Source of the DNA: Nocardia tengchongensis
Lineage (GTDB): Bacteria; Actinomycetota; Actinomycetes; Mycobacteriales; Mycobacteriaceae
Direction of reading: 5' to 3'
Assembly (NCBI RefSeq): GCF_018362975.1
Contig: NZ_CP074371.1
Coordinates: 5,022,001 to 5,086,000 of the forward strand
DNA length: 64,000 bases
Shown here: piece after piece, positions 9,977 through 18,375 of the stretch
Layout of the letters: the number at the start of each line of letters is the position of its first letter
Numbering within the stretch: position 1 is the stretch's first letter
Program-made: the position numbers and the translations under genes
Notes under the pieces: generated by a model
What the model was told of the DNA's origin: nothing
Databases searched by the model: none
Seen by the model: the letters and a program-made list of their open reading frames with translations, nothing else

Positions 9977-9995
9977 CCGGTGCCGTCGCGGCGGG

Positions 9996-10648
9996 TCAGG
10001 CGTTGTGCAGGGCGCTGACGGCGTCGGCGAACATGGTGGTTTTGATCGCGCCCAGCGTCGCTTGGTCTTTCGCGCCGATCGGCGCCAGCAGGGCGGCCGC
10101 GGTGTCGGTGAGGGTGTCGAGGTCGGCGGTGGCGTCGACGAGGTCGTAGGCCAGGGCGTCGGGTCCGCCGAAGCGGCGGCCGGTGGTCATGGACGCCATC
10201 GCCGAGCGGGGGGTGAGTTTGGCTTGGATGAGGGCGGCCATGCCGCGGCTGAAGGGGATGCGGATGTCGGCTTCGGGGAAGCAGAAGTAGCCGCGGTCGG
10301 CGCGCATGACGCGGTAGTCGTGGGCCAGGGCGAGCATGGCGCCGGCGCCGAAGGCGTGCCGGGCAGGGCGGCGGCGGTGGGGACGGGGAAGGTGAGCAGT
10401 CGCGCGAGCAGCGCTTGGACTTGGGCGACATACCATTCGGCACGTTCGCCGTGGGCGGAGAGCCAGTCCAGGTCCAGGCCGTTGGAGTAGAACTTGCCCG
10501 AGGCGGTGGTGATCAGGGCGTCGGCGCCGTCGATGAGGACGGTGTCGAGGTGTTCGTCGATGGCGTTGAGGACCTCGGGTGAGAAGCGGTTCTCGGTGTC
10601 GCCGAGGTAGAGGACGGCGATCTTGTCGCGGTAGGTGAGGGTGGTCAT
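9996..10648 (-). pseudogene. Enoyl-CoA hydratase/isomerase with one-base frameshift
   Basis: This is a crotonase-family protein of ~217 residues. The N-terminal half (ATG at 10648, GAAGGAACACC upstream) reads ...ENRFSPEVLNAIDEHL...ASGKFYSNGLDLDWL... up to FPVPTAAALPG. The rest (HAFGAGAMLALAHDYRVMRADRGYFCFPEADI...) continues in another frame. One missing base beside 10358 explains the break exactly. The family is close to eukaryotic-like Delta3-Delta2 enoyl-CoA isomerases. It lies 32 bases downstream of the TetR gene and is probably its regulated partner. Confidence 0.8.
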
Positions 10649-10680
10649 CGGTGTTCCTTCTGCGCGGGGGGGCGGATGGT

Positions 10681-11280
10681 TCAGGCGGGTGCGGGCCCGA
10701 TGTCGAGGACCGCGCGCACGGCGGCCCGCAACTGTTGGCGCGCGACGGGATTGGCGAGGCGGTCGCGGTCGAGCAGGATCGCGGTGGGCAGGTCGACCAG
10801 GCAGATGGTGAGGGTGTCCACGGCGTGGGCGTCGCGGCGCTGCCACAGCCGTGCCGCGAGGGTCTTCATGAGTTCGACCAGGGTGCGCTGGGTGGCGTCG
10901 AGTTCGGTGCGCACGCTCTCGGGTTGGTCGTCGCCGAGCAGATCCGAGCGGCGGACCCGGAAGAACAGCTGGGTCGAGAGTGGGTAGCGGGCGGCGAATT
11001 CGGCGGGGGCTTCGGCGGCGGCGATGACCGCGTCGATGCCGTCCCCGGCGGCGGCGACGAGTTCGGCTTGCAGGGTCAGGAAGCGGTGGGCGGCGCGAAT
11101 CCAGGTGCGCCCCAGCAGTTCCGCGCGGGAGCCGAAGGTGTGGTAGAGCGCTCCGTTGGAGACGCCGGTGGCGGTGGCGACCGCGCGGATGGTGACCGCG
11201 GCGGGCCCGGAGCGCACGGCGAGGGCTTCGGCGGCGTCGAGCACCAGGTCGGGTCGTGGGTGCGGGGCCGGGGCATACAC
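10681..11280 (-). CDS. TetR-family transcriptional regulator
   Basis: The ~199-residue protein starts with a TetR helix-turn-helix (LVLDAAEALAV...VTIRAVATATGVSNGALYHTFGSRAELLGRTW) followed by a helical ligand-binding domain. The GTG at 11280 is the most upstream start that fits; in-frame starts further up would add ~69 disordered residues. A perfect 12-2-12 palindrome directly upstream (11285-11310) is the likely operator and implies autorepression. The enoyl-CoA hydratase gene follows on the same strand, so the ligand may be an acyl-CoA (inference). Confidence 0.88.
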   Translation of the reverse strand: MYAPAPHPRPDLVLDAAEALAVRSGPAAVTIRAVATATGVSNGALYHTFGSRAELLGRTWIRAAHRFLTLQAELVAAAGDGIDAVIAAAEAPAEFAARYPLSTQLFFRVRRSDLLGDDQPESVRTELDATQRTLVELMKTLAARLWQRRDAHAVDTLTICLVDLPTAILLDRDRLANPVARQQLRAAVRAVLDIGPAPA

Positions 11281-11284
11281 CGAC

Positions 11285-11310
11285 CATAACAGAGCAAGTG
11301 CTCTGTTATG
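11285..11310. promoter_or_regulatory. Palindromic TetR operator
   Basis: The arms CATAACAGAGCA and TGCTCTGTTATG are exact reverse complements separated by two bases. The site abuts the TetR gene start (five bases upstream), so bound repressor would block transcription or a near-leaderless start. Confidence 0.8.
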
Positions 11311-11393
11311 AAGTTCGCGAGGGCCCGCGCTGCCGGAGCCGGTTCCATTCGGTGTTCGGGGACCAGGATTGGAGTCCCGGGGAATCGCTTTCG

Positions 11394-11407
11394 GTGACTT
11401 TCGGCCC
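11394..11407 (+). promoter_or_regulatory. Candidate DosR-type box upstream of Rv1733c-like gene
   Basis: GTGACTTTCGGCCC preceded by TTCG matches 10 of 12 fixed positions of the DosR core GGGACTTNNGTCCC. It lies 60 bases before the GTG at 11467. A second, wider inverted repeat (GGGACC...AGTCCC) lies just upstream at about 11360-11379. Confidence 0.45.
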
Positions 11408-11466
11408 GTCACCTGTGGGCTCGGCCACGAGATGCTGGACGGATAGATCGGTTCTCGAGGGACGAG

Positions 11467-12066
11467 GTGAAAGACGATGTCGCACAATTCCGCACTGGCG
11501 TGGCGGGTGTGTGGCGGCTACGACCGTGGAATTCGAACCCGCTCATGCGGGCGTCGGATCGCTGGGAGGCGCTGTTCCGCCTGCTGGCGGTGGCAGTGAT
11601 GCTGCTGGCCGTGCCGGTGGCCGCCGCCGTCGGGACCGCGACCTACAGCAGTTCGGCCGAGCGAATCAGCGTCGAGAACGCCGCGAAGACCGAGGTGCCG
11701 GCGACGGTGCTGACCGAGCCGAAGCAGACCGTGGCGGCCGGGCCCGCGCAAGCCGCGCATTTCGAGGCCCAGATCCAGTGGAAGCGCGACGGGGACTTCG
11801 GGAAGGGAACCATCGAAGTCGCGCCGTGACACGAAGGTCGGTTCCACCGTGCAGACCTGGCTCGGCCCCGACGGCCTGCCCGGCGACCCGCCCAGAAGCC
11901 CGCGTCGGCGGTGACGAACGGCATCGGCACCGGCGTCGCTCTGCTGATAGGTGTGGGCTTCGCGTTGCTGTCGCTGCTCTGGTGCGTGAGCCAGGTGCTG
12001 GATCGTCTGCACGCCCTGCGCTGGGAGTCGGAGCTGCGTGGGCTCGGCCGTCCCATCGGAACGTAA
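11467..12066 (+). pseudogene. Rv1733c-family membrane protein with frame disruptions
   Basis: The protein resembles Rv1733c, a two-helix DosR-regulon membrane protein. The N-terminal helix follows NPLMRASDRWEALFRLLAV; the C-terminal helix is GVALLIGVGFALLSLLW, ending ...LRGLGRPIGT. The frame is broken by TGA at 11827-11829. The segment between ~11824 and ~11902 (DTKVGSTVQTWLGPDGLPGD) makes sense only in another frame, and the original frame resumes afterwards. Two compensating indels, the second in a CCC run near 11902, explain this. The ~200-residue reconstructed length fits the family. It lies 28 bases before a USP gene. Confidence 0.7.
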
Positions 12067-12094
12067 TCACCGGACCATCGGAAGGACACCGATC

Positions 12095-12994
12095 ATGACC
12101 GCCGACTTCGACCCTCGTGCCGCGCAGACACGTGCGCGGATCATCGCCGCCGTCGACGGCTCGGCCACCTCCTATCAGGCGGCCCTGTGGGCCGTGGTGG
12201 ACGCCGGACTGCACGGCTGCGGACTGCACATCGTCACCTCGATCTCACTGCCGGTCGGCGAGGTGCCCGGCGAAATGCTCGCCGCCGCCGATCGGGAGCT
12301 GCTCGCCAGGGAAGGGCAGCGGATCGTCGACGAAGCGAGCCGCGTGGCGCGCGCCGGAGCGCCGGGTACCGCCGTGGAGATCACTACCGAGGTGATCCAC
12401 GAACCGATCATCGGCTATCTGCTAGGGCAGTCCCGGCAGGTGCGGGCCATCGCCGTCGGCAGTCGCGGTCTCGGCGCGATCCGCGGCGCCATCCTCGGTT
12501 CGGTGGCCGACGCGGTCATCCGGCACGCGCACTGCCCGGTGGCGGCTATCCACGCGACCGCGGCGAGCGATCCGCTTTCCGCCGAGAAGCCGGTGCTGGT
12601 CGGGGTCGACGGCACGCCCAACAGCGTGCCCGCGCTCGAACTCGCCTTCGCCGAGGCAGCGTCGCGCAAGGTCGGTCTGACCGCGCTGCACGCCTGGACC
12701 GACATCCTCGGCTCGTACGTGCCGCTCATCGGCTGGGAGCCGCTGCGCGCGCAGGAGAACGAACTGCTCTCCGAGCGGCTTGCCGGATTCGGGGAACGCT
12801 ATCCCGAGGTGAGCGTCCGGCGCCTGCTGGTGATGGAACGCCCGGACCAGGCGCTGCTGCGGGAATCGGAGTACGCGCAACTGGTCGTGGTCGGCAGCCG
12901 CGGCCGTGGCGGATTCGAGGGCATGCTGCTCGGTTCCACCAGTTCCACCGTGCTGCACAACGTCGAAACCCCGACGATCGTCGTCCGCGCATAA
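12095..12994 (+). CDS. Universal stress protein, two tandem Usp domains
   Basis: The 299-residue protein has two Usp domains, each ending with an ATP-binding G-x2-G-x9-G(S/T) motif: VGSRGLGAIRGAILGSVAD and VGSRGRGGFEGMLLGSTSS. A GGAAGGA ribosome site supports the ATG at 12095. It is the first of four tandem-domain USPs in the window. In mycobacteria such proteins are DosR-induced and bind ATP or cAMP. It follows the Rv1733c-like gene and precedes a WS/DGAT on the same strand, probably as one operon. Confidence 0.93.
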   Translation: MTADFDPRAAQTRARIIAAVDGSATSYQAALWAVVDAGLHGCGLHIVTSISLPVGEVPGEMLAAADRELLAREGQRIVDEASRVARAGAPGTAVEITTEVIHEPIIGYLLGQSRQVRAIAVGSRGLGAIRGAILGSVADAVIRHAHCPVAAIHATAASDPLSAEKPVLVGVDGTPNSVPALELAFAEAASRKVGLTALHAWTDILGSYVPLIGWEPLRAQENELLSERLAGFGERYPEVSVRRLLVMERPDQALLRESEYAQLVVVGSRGRGGFEGMLLGSTSSTVLHNVETPTIVVRA

Positions 12995-13012
12995 CGAGAT
13001 CAGGTGTCGGTC

Positions 13013-14371
13013 ATGACCGAATTACAGCCGCTGGACGCGGGATTCATCGAACTCGAGGACGCCGACCGCCGCGTCAGCCTCGGCATCGCGGCGGTGGCGA
13101 TCCTGGCCGGCACGCCGCCGGACCGGACCGAATTCGCGGCGATGCTGGCCGAACGCGTCTCGGCGAACCAGCGCCTGCGACAGCGAATCCGGCGCGCGCC
13201 ACTGGATCTGACCGTGCCGGTGTGGGAGGAAGATCCGAACTTCGATGTGGCCCACCACATCCGGTGGACCGCCCTGCCGGAACCGGCCGGGGAGACCGAA
13301 TTGCGGGAGTTCGTCGCCGGTGAACTCGTCGAACGCCTCGATCGCGATCATCCGATGTGGGAATGCGTGGTCGTCGAACGCTTGGCGGATGCGCGCTGGG
13401 CGCTGATGGTGAAAGCACACCACAGCCTCGTCGACGGTGTCTCCGGCGTCAGCCTGTTCGAAAGGCTGTGTGATGCACCGGCATCCGATCAGCAGCCGCG
13501 TGCGGTGCCGGCGATCGAGGCGACCGGCGGGCCGGGCTGGTTCGACCGCGTCGTCACCGGGCTGCGATTGCCGTTGGACGTGCCGCGGTACGCGGTGGGG
13601 ATGGTGCGCAGCCTGGTCCCGGTGGTGGCCGCGTTCGTCGCGGTGCCCACGGCTTCCTCGCTCAACGGCCCGATCGGCCGGCAGCGGCGCTACACGATCG
13701 CCCGGGCCTCCCTCACCGAGATCCGCGAGATCGGCCGCGGCCTGGACGCGACGGTCAACGACGTCGTGCTCGCGGCGTTGACCTCGGCCTACCGCAGTGT
13801 CCTGCTGGGCCGCGGGGAACAGCCCACGGGCAATACGGTGCGCATCCTGGTACCGGTGTCGATGCGGTCCGCCGACGCGAGATCACTGCTGGACAACCGG
13901 GTCTCCGCGGTCCTGTCCCTGCTGCCGTTGCATCTGGAAGACCCGGTGGAACGCCTGTCCACCATTCATCAGCGCATGGTGCGCCACAAGTCGAGCGGCG
14001 CGGCGCAGGCCGAGAAGTCGCTGCTCGCCTGGGCCGGGCGGCTGCCGTTCGCGCCGGTCGCCTGGGGGATGCGGCTGTGGTCGCACGTGCCCCAGCGCGG
14101 GGTGACGGCGGTGGCGACGAACATTCCCGGCCCGCGCCGCACCCTCACCGTGCTGGGACGCGAAGTGCTGGAGCTGATTCCGGCCATTCCCATCGCCATG
14201 CGCCTGCGCACCGGCATCGCCATCCTCAGCTACGGCGACCAGCTGACCTTCGGCATCACCGGCGACTACGACTCGACCCCGGACCTGGAACGGATCGCGG
14301 ACGGAATCCACACCGCCATCGCCGATCTGCTCGCCGTGGCGCGGGCCCGGGCACAGCGCCCGGCCGGCTGA
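13013..14371 (+). CDS. WS/DGAT wax ester synthase / diacylglycerol acyltransferase (Tgs-like)
   Basis: The ~452-residue protein belongs to the bifunctional wax ester synthase/diacylglycerol acyltransferase family, which makes storage triacylglycerol or wax esters from acyl-CoA at the membrane. The condensing motif HHSLVDG lies near residue 136, and conserved blocks NDVVLAAL and VATNIPGPRR are present. The start MTELQPLDAGFIELED is typical; a GTG nine bases upstream is an alternative. It follows the USP gene by 18 bases. In M. tuberculosis the related tgs1 is DosR-controlled and supports dormancy. Confidence 0.93.
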   Translation: MTELQPLDAGFIELEDADRRVSLGIAAVAILAGTPPDRTEFAAMLAERVSANQRLRQRIRRAPLDLTVPVWEEDPNFDVAHHIRWTALPEPAGETELREFVAGELVERLDRDHPMWECVVVERLADARWALMVKAHHSLVDGVSGVSLFERLCDAPASDQQPRAVPAIEATGGPGWFDRVVTGLRLPLDVPRYAVGMVRSLVPVVAAFVAVPTASSLNGPIGRQRRYTIARASLTEIREIGRGLDATVNDVVLAALTSAYRSVLLGRGEQPTGNTVRILVPVSMRSADARSLLDNRVSAVLSLLPLHLEDPVERLSTIHQRMVRHKSSGAAQAEKSLLAWAGRLPFAPVAWGMRLWSHVPQRGVTAVATNIPGPRRTLTVLGREVLELIPAIPIAMRLRTGIAILSYGDQLTFGITGDYDSTPDLERIADGIHTAIADLLAVARARAQRPAG

Positions 14372-14435
14372 CGGTCCGATGTCCTCGCAACCGACGCCCG
14401 CCGTGGGCGATCAGCGCCGAAAGGCCACAGGGCGT

Positions 14436-14449
14436 GGGACTTTGGCTCC
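14436..14449 (+). promoter_or_regulatory. Candidate DosR-type box upstream of membrane protein
   Basis: GGGACTTTGGCTCC matches 10 of 12 fixed positions of GGGACTTNNGTCCC and ends 73 bases before the GTG at 14523, a typical distance for such activators. Confidence 0.45.
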
Positions 14450-14522
14450 TGTCGCAGGTCGGGGCCCGCAGCGGACGATCAGAGTAGTGGGCCGTTCGAA
14501 GCGCCCGCGGACGGAGGACACA

Positions 14523-15236
14523 GTGGCTACCAAGTACCGGACTCCCGGCATCGGAGGGGCACCGACGCCCGCACTGCCCTCCGCGCACGATCTGCGCCAC
14601 CGCTGGTTCACCAGGGTGACGATGGGGGAGCTGCTGGGGTTCCTCGCACCGGCACTCGCGGGCGCGCTGACCGTGCACGCGAGCGCCGCGCTGCTCGCCA
14701 CGGTCATGTTGGCGGCCGGCGCGGTCGAAGGCGCGGTCCTCGGATGCTTCCAGGCCGGAGTGCTGCGAACCCTGTTGTCCGGGTTCCGAATCGGGACCTG
14801 GACGGCGGTGACATCGGCCGGCGCGGTCGTTGCCTGGTCGATCGGGTTGCTTCCCATGCTCTATGGCGAGCAATTCACCAACTGGCCCACCGCGGTCCAG
14901 ATCCCCGTGGCAGTCACGGCCTCCCTGATCCTGATCTTCTCGATCGGTGTCGCACAGTGGACCGTCCTGCGCCGCTTCACCGATCGCGCCGCACTCTGGA
15001 TCCTCGCGACCGCGGTCGCCTGGATCGGCGGATTCCTCGCCTTCCTGCTCGTCGCGCCCCCGCTGTGGCAACCGGGCCAGTCACCGATCCTCGTCGCGGC
15101 CATCGGCGCGCTGGGCGGCGCGGCCATGGCGGCTGTCATGGCTTGGATCACCGGCGCCTTCCTGCCCCGCGTCCTGACCGCCGAACACCTGCTCCCGCTT
15201 CGAACCGAACCAGACACCGAGGAAGTGCCGCAATGA
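14523..15236 (+). CDS. Multi-spanning membrane protein of unknown function
   Basis: The ~237-residue protein has about six hydrophobic helices, for example LGFLAPALAGALTV, ALLATVMLAAGAVEGAVLG, IPVAVTASLILIFSIGVAQW and LWILATAVAWIGGFLAFLLV. I do not recognise a family with enzymatic function. The GTG at 14523 is preceded by GGAGGA at 8 bases, so the earlier ATG at 14379 is unlikely. The stop overlaps the ATG of a 36-residue membrane peptide (ATGA). The DosR-like box upstream and the flanking genes suggest a stress-induced membrane component. Confidence 0.75.
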   Translation: MATKYRTPGIGGAPTPALPSAHDLRHRWFTRVTMGELLGFLAPALAGALTVHASAALLATVMLAAGAVEGAVLGCFQAGVLRTLLSGFRIGTWTAVTSAGAVVAWSIGLLPMLYGEQFTNWPTAVQIPVAVTASLILIFSIGVAQWTVLRRFTDRAALWILATAVAWIGGFLAFLLVAPPLWQPGQSPILVAAIGALGGAAMAAVMAWITGAFLPRVLTAEHLLPLRTEPDTEEVPQ

Positions 15237-15343
15237 CCACGAAATACCCCCGTACCCAGGAACAGTGGGCACTGATCGCCTTCGCGGCAGCGCTCGTGGT
15301 GGTACTGGCGGGCGCGATCCTGCTCGCCATCCTGGCCACCTGA
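15233..15343 (+). CDS. 36-residue single-helix membrane peptide
   Basis: The short gene starts in the ATGA overlap with the preceding membrane protein. It encodes a charged N-terminus (MTTKYPRTQEQW) followed by one ~20-residue transmembrane helix of Ala, Leu and Val. Translational coupling and the strong terminator immediately after its stop support a real gene. It could be a small accessory subunit of the preceding protein (inference). Confidence 0.6.
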   Translation: MTTKYPRTQEQWALIAFAAALVVVLAGAILLAILAT

Positions 15344-15357
15344 ACTGCTCGCTCCCA

Positions 15358-15397
15358 CAAGCAATGCCTCAGGGACCTGTCCCTGAGGCATTGCTTG
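15358..15397. terminator. Bidirectional hairpin terminator between convergent genes
   Basis: A perfect 18-bp inverted repeat (arm CAAGCAATGCCTCAGGGA, loop CCTG) lies 15 bases after the small membrane peptide and 27 bases before the stop of the opposing dehydrogenase gene. It can end transcription from both sides. Confidence 0.85.
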
Positions 15398-15423
15398 CGT
15401 CGCTCGGGCGCTGAGCGGGTGGA

Positions 15424-16473
15424 TCAACCTTGCTCGGCGGTGATGACGACCTTCAGCGCGCCGGCCTCGCCGGCATTCGCGAAAGTGTCGTAGGCGGTGG
15501 CGAATTCGCTCATGGTGAAGCGGTGGGTGATCAGCGCGGCGGCGTCGAGGCGGCCGTTGGCGACGAGATCGATCAGACGGGGTGTGGAGTTGGTGTCGAC
15601 CAGGCCGGTGGTGATGGTGAGGTCGCGGATCCAGATCTGCTCGAGGTGCAGGGTGGCGGGGGCGCCGTGGACGCCGATATTGGCGACGTGGCCGCCGGGG
15701 CGGACGAGTTCGACTGCGGCCTCGAAGGTTTCGGGGACGCCGACAGCTTCGATGGTGACGTCTGCCCCGAGGCCGCCGGTCAGTTCGCGGATCGCGTCGG
15801 CGGGGTTGTCGCGACCGCTGTTGACGGTGACGTCCGCGCCGAGTTTCGCGGCGGCGTCCAGTCTGCTGTCGGCCAGGTCGATCGCGACGATGTGGCCGGG
15901 GCTGTAGAGCTTGGCGGTGAGGATCGCGGCCAGGCCGATCGGGCCCGCGCCGATGATCGCGACGGTGTCGCCCGGCTGCACCGCGCCGTTGCGGACGCCG
16001 ACCTCGAAGCTGGTGGGCAGGATGTCGGCGAGCATGAGCATCTGCTCGGCGGGGACGCCGTCGGGAATCGGGTAGGTCGAGGTGTCGGCGAAGGGGACGC
16101 GGACGAGCTCCGCCTGAGTGCCGTCGATGAGGTGGCCCAGGATCCAGCCGCCACCGCCGAGGCATTGCCCGTAGTGGCCCTCCCGGCAGAATCGGCAGGC
16201 GCCGCACGCGCTGATGCAGGAGATCAGCACCCGCTCGCCTACGGTTCGGGTGTGCACGCCGGATCCCACCTCGACGATGGTGCCGACGGCCTCGTGACCG
16301 AGGATCCGGCCGGGGGTGAACTCGGGGACGTCACCTTTGAGAATGTGCAGATCGGTGCCGCAGATGGTGACGGCCTCGACCCGGATGATCGCGTCGGTGG
16401 GCGCGCTGATGACCGGGTCGGGAACCGTGTCCCAGGACTTCTGGCCGGGACCGTGAAAGACCATGGCTCGCAT
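15424..16473 (-). CDS. Zinc-dependent alcohol dehydrogenase (MDR superfamily)
   Basis: This 349-residue medium-chain dehydrogenase keeps the catalytic zinc ligands (VTICGTDLHILKGD, GHEAVG with Glu). The structural zinc cluster reads SACGACRFCREGHYGQC. The Rossmann glycine motif is AIIGAGPIGLAAI. The ATG at 16473 has GGAAGGGAAA upstream; an internal ATG at 16464 is possible. It resembles threonine dehydrogenase/formaldehyde-dehydrogenase-like ADHs that oxidise small alcohols with NAD(P). It follows the nitroreductase gene by 17 bases on the same strand, so it belongs to a three-gene redox operon. Confidence 0.92.
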   Translation of the reverse strand: MRAMVFHGPGQKSWDTVPDPVISAPTDAIIRVEAVTICGTDLHILKGDVPEFTPGRILGHEAVGTIVEVGSGVHTRTVGERVLISCISACGACRFCREGHYGQCLGGGGWILGHLIDGTQAELVRVPFADTSTYPIPDGVPAEQMLMLADILPTSFEVGVRNGAVQPGDTVAIIGAGPIGLAAILTAKLYSPGHIVAIDLADSRLDAAAKLGADVTVNSGRDNPADAIRELTGGLGADVTIEAVGVPETFEAAVELVRPGGHVANIGVHGAPATLHLEQIWIRDLTITTGLVDTNSTPRLIDLVANGRLDAAALITHRFTMSEFATAYDTFANAGEAGALKVVITAEQG

Positions 16474-16490
16474 GGAAATTTCCCTTCCGG

Positions 16491-17483
16491 TCAGTGCCGG
16501 TCGATGGTCAGGGTGTCGGCGAGCGGGCGGCGCGGCGTTGGTGGATGCTCCGGCTCGTCGCTCGGCGGCGTGCCGATGCGCACCACGATCTGCGGCTTGC
16601 CCGGCTGGGTCAGGAATCCGGTGAGAATCTTTCGTGCCGTGGGCAATTCGGTGATGTGGGTCAGCGAGCAGGTCGCGAGTCCGGCCACGGTGCATTCGAG
16701 CAGGACCGCGGAGAGCGCCTCGCCGGTCGCCAGCCATTCGGCGACCGAATCGGCGGGGGTGCTCAGGACGATCAGCTGGGCGTGGTCCTCGGTGCCGGGG
16801 CGGCGCGCGGAATGCGGTGCGGGCGGGAACGCCCGGCCCACCCGCGCCCGGGCGAACTCCGAGTCGGATGCCAGTGCCTCGGCCGGAACCCCCTCGGGGA
16901 ATCCGGAATGGCCTGCCCACCAGCCGATTTCGGCCTGATACATCTGGTCGTGCCGGCGCAGCGCCGCCGCCTGCTCGGACACCGTGGACAGCCGGTCCCG
17001 CACCAATTCGGGGAGCACCTCCAGGTCCACATAGTGCGGGGACGTCAGCATGCGGAGGTTGCGCACCACGGCATCCCACTGCGCGGGCGGGTCCAGCGGC
17101 AGCCGGTCGGTGCGGCGGTAGTCGATCGCGCCCGCCCGGGCCACCAGCCCGGCCGGGGGATCGGGCCAGGGCCGGAAGCTGATCTCGGCGAGTTTGCCGG
17201 TATCGAGCGGGTCGGGCATCCGGGTGGTGTCGGTGTGCCAACCCTGCGCGCCGAAGGCGGTGCGGACATGGTGCAGCATGGCGCCGCAGCTGATCACCTG
17301 CTGCCTGCCCTGCGGGTCGGCGGTGATCAGCACGCGGTCGGGGTCGGAGTGCAGGTGCAGGCGTTCACCGTCGAAGCGCCAATGCCAGGGCTGCGTGTTG
17401 TGCACCGACGGCGCACGAGAAGCCAGACGCATCGCGGACATCAGGGTGCGATGGTCGGGGACGGCGAGCGGGGTGGCGTTCAT
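16491..17483 (-). CDS. Acg-family nitroreductase (Rv2032/Rv3131-like)
   Basis: The ~330-residue protein matches the Acg family of FMN nitroreductase-like proteins. The N-terminal block ASRAPSVHNTQPWHWRF and the C-terminal LTQPGKPQIVVRIG are diagnostic. In mycobacteria these genes (Rv2032, Rv3127, Rv3131) are strongly DosR-induced, and some family members appear to bind FMN without being active reductases. The ATG at 17483 has GGAGG at 7-base spacing. An ATG at 17492 overlaps the upstream stop (ATGA) and would signal coupling. The gene lies between an SRPBCC membrane-anchored protein and a Zn-dehydrogenase. Confidence 0.9.
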   Translation of the reverse strand: MNATPLAVPDHRTLMSAMRLASRAPSVHNTQPWHWRFDGERLHLHSDPDRVLITADPQGRQQVISCGAMLHHVRTAFGAQGWHTDTTRMPDPLDTGKLAEISFRPWPDPPAGLVARAGAIDYRRTDRLPLDPPAQWDAVVRNLRMLTSPHYVDLEVLPELVRDRLSTVSEQAAALRRHDQMYQAEIGWWAGHSGFPEGVPAEALASDSEFARARVGRAFPPAPHSARRPGTEDHAQLIVLSTPADSVAEWLATGEALSAVLLECTVAGLATCSLTHITELPTARKILTGFLTQPGKPQIVVRIGTPPSDEPEHPPTPRRPLADTLTIDRH

Positions 17484-17488
17484 TGCGG

Positions 17489-18196
17489 TCATCCTCCGAG
17501 TGTTCTCGTCGGCCAATCCGGAACATACGGGCTTTGCGCCTGCTGAGCAGGGACGTTGGTCACCGGGGCGGGTGGTGGGGTGCGCTCGGCACGCTCTTTG
17601 ATTCCACGCAGCATCTTCGCTTCCATTATCAGGCTGCCGGGCTCCATGACGAGCATGTAGAAGAGTCGCTGCGCCGGACCGGCGTCCGGGAGCGCGATGC
17701 GGTTGCGGCTGATCAGCCGGGTGCCCTCGGCGGTGGCGTACAGCCCGAACGCCCACACCCAGTGGTGGTCGGTCGAGGCGAGCACGAACGCGTGCGGGCG
17801 ATCGAGCACCGCCACCCGCATCGCCGGACCGGAGGTGCCCATTCGCAGCTCTTCGTCGACCGCGAGCTGCTGATACTGGGGCAGGATCTCGTCGGCGCTG
17901 TTCATGTTCAGGCCGAGCAGATTCTCGATCCAGTCGTAGGTGTAGGCCCCGCCGCGGCCCGGTCCCATCTGGACCAGCCACGGCCAGATCTGCTCCGGCG
18001 TGGCCGCGACGGTGATCGCGCGGGTGGTGACGGTGCCGGCGCCGGGCAGCAGATCGTCGCCCGGCATGACGCGGCCGACCTCGTCGGCAGTGGATCCCCA
18101 GGTCACGCACTTGGTGCGCGCGAAGAGCCGGTAGCCGGCCGCTAGTCCGGTGAGGGCCGAGGCGATGCCGATCACGGTCGCGGTCGCTGTTCTCAT
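17489..18196 (-). CDS. SRPBCC-family protein with N-terminal membrane helix
   Basis: The 235-residue protein begins with a hydrophobic anchor (TATVIGIASALTGLAAGYRLF) followed by a SRPBCC/polyketide-cyclase-like fold. Family blocks include ATPEQIWPWLVQMGPGRGGAY, WIENLLGLNMNSADEILP, FGLYATAEGTRLISRNR and the helix RLFYMLVMEPGSLIMEAKMLRGIKE (in two parts). A hydrophobic ligand is likely but unknown. Its stop overlaps the possible ATG of the nitroreductase gene. Two DosR-like sites lie in the divergent promoter with the SDR gene. Confidence 0.85.
   Translation of the reverse strand: MRTATATVIGIASALTGLAAGYRLFARTKCVTWGSTADEVGRVMPGDDLLPGAGTVTTRAITVAATPEQIWPWLVQMGPGRGGAYTYDWIENLLGLNMNSADEILPQYQQLAVDEELRMGTSGPAMRVAVLDRPHAFVLASTDHHWVWAFGLYATAEGTRLISRNRIALPDAGPAQRLFYMLVMEPGSLIMEAKMLRGIKERAERTPPPAPVTNVPAQQAQSPYVPDWPTRTLGG
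17550..17563 (-). promoter_or_regulatory. Candidate DosR-type box inside SRPBCC 3' end
   Basis: GGGACGTTGGTCAC matches 10 of 12 fixed positions of the DosR core. It lies ~65 bases upstream of the nitroreductase start but inside the previous coding region, so it could be an internal promoter or a chance match. Confidence 0.3.
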
Positions 18197-18257
18197 GGGT
18201 GGATTCCTCTCGATGGGCGTCGATGTCGATCCTCGGCTCCCGGGCCGGATTCCCGCA

Positions 18258-18271
18258 GGGACCGATGGCCC
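18258..18271. promoter_or_regulatory. Candidate DosR-type box (first of tandem pair)
   Basis: GGGACCGATGGCCC keeps GGGAC and CCC and matches 9 of 12 fixed positions. It lies in the divergent promoter between the SRPBCC and SDR genes, 62 bases from the SRPBCC start. Confidence 0.35.
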
Positions 18272-18291
18272 GGCATCCGCCCTCGGAACCG

Positions 18292-18305
18292 GTGACTTTC
18301 GGCCG
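18292..18305. promoter_or_regulatory. Candidate DosR-type box (second of tandem pair)
   Basis: GTGACTTTCGGCCG, nearly identical to the site at 11394, matches 9 of 12 fixed positions and starts 34 bases from the first box. Tandem boxes are common in known DosR promoters. Confidence 0.4.
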
Positions 18306-18375
18306 TCTCGGTACACCCGGTCAGCGCGGGATGCTGTGACCGAACAGCGGATTCGCACGGATCGGAGGACAAACC

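Noticed and set aside
11360..11379. Inverted repeat GGGACC...AGTCCC as a second DosR box
   Set aside because: The spacer between half sites is much longer than the 4 bases of known boxes; noted only as context for the site at 11394.
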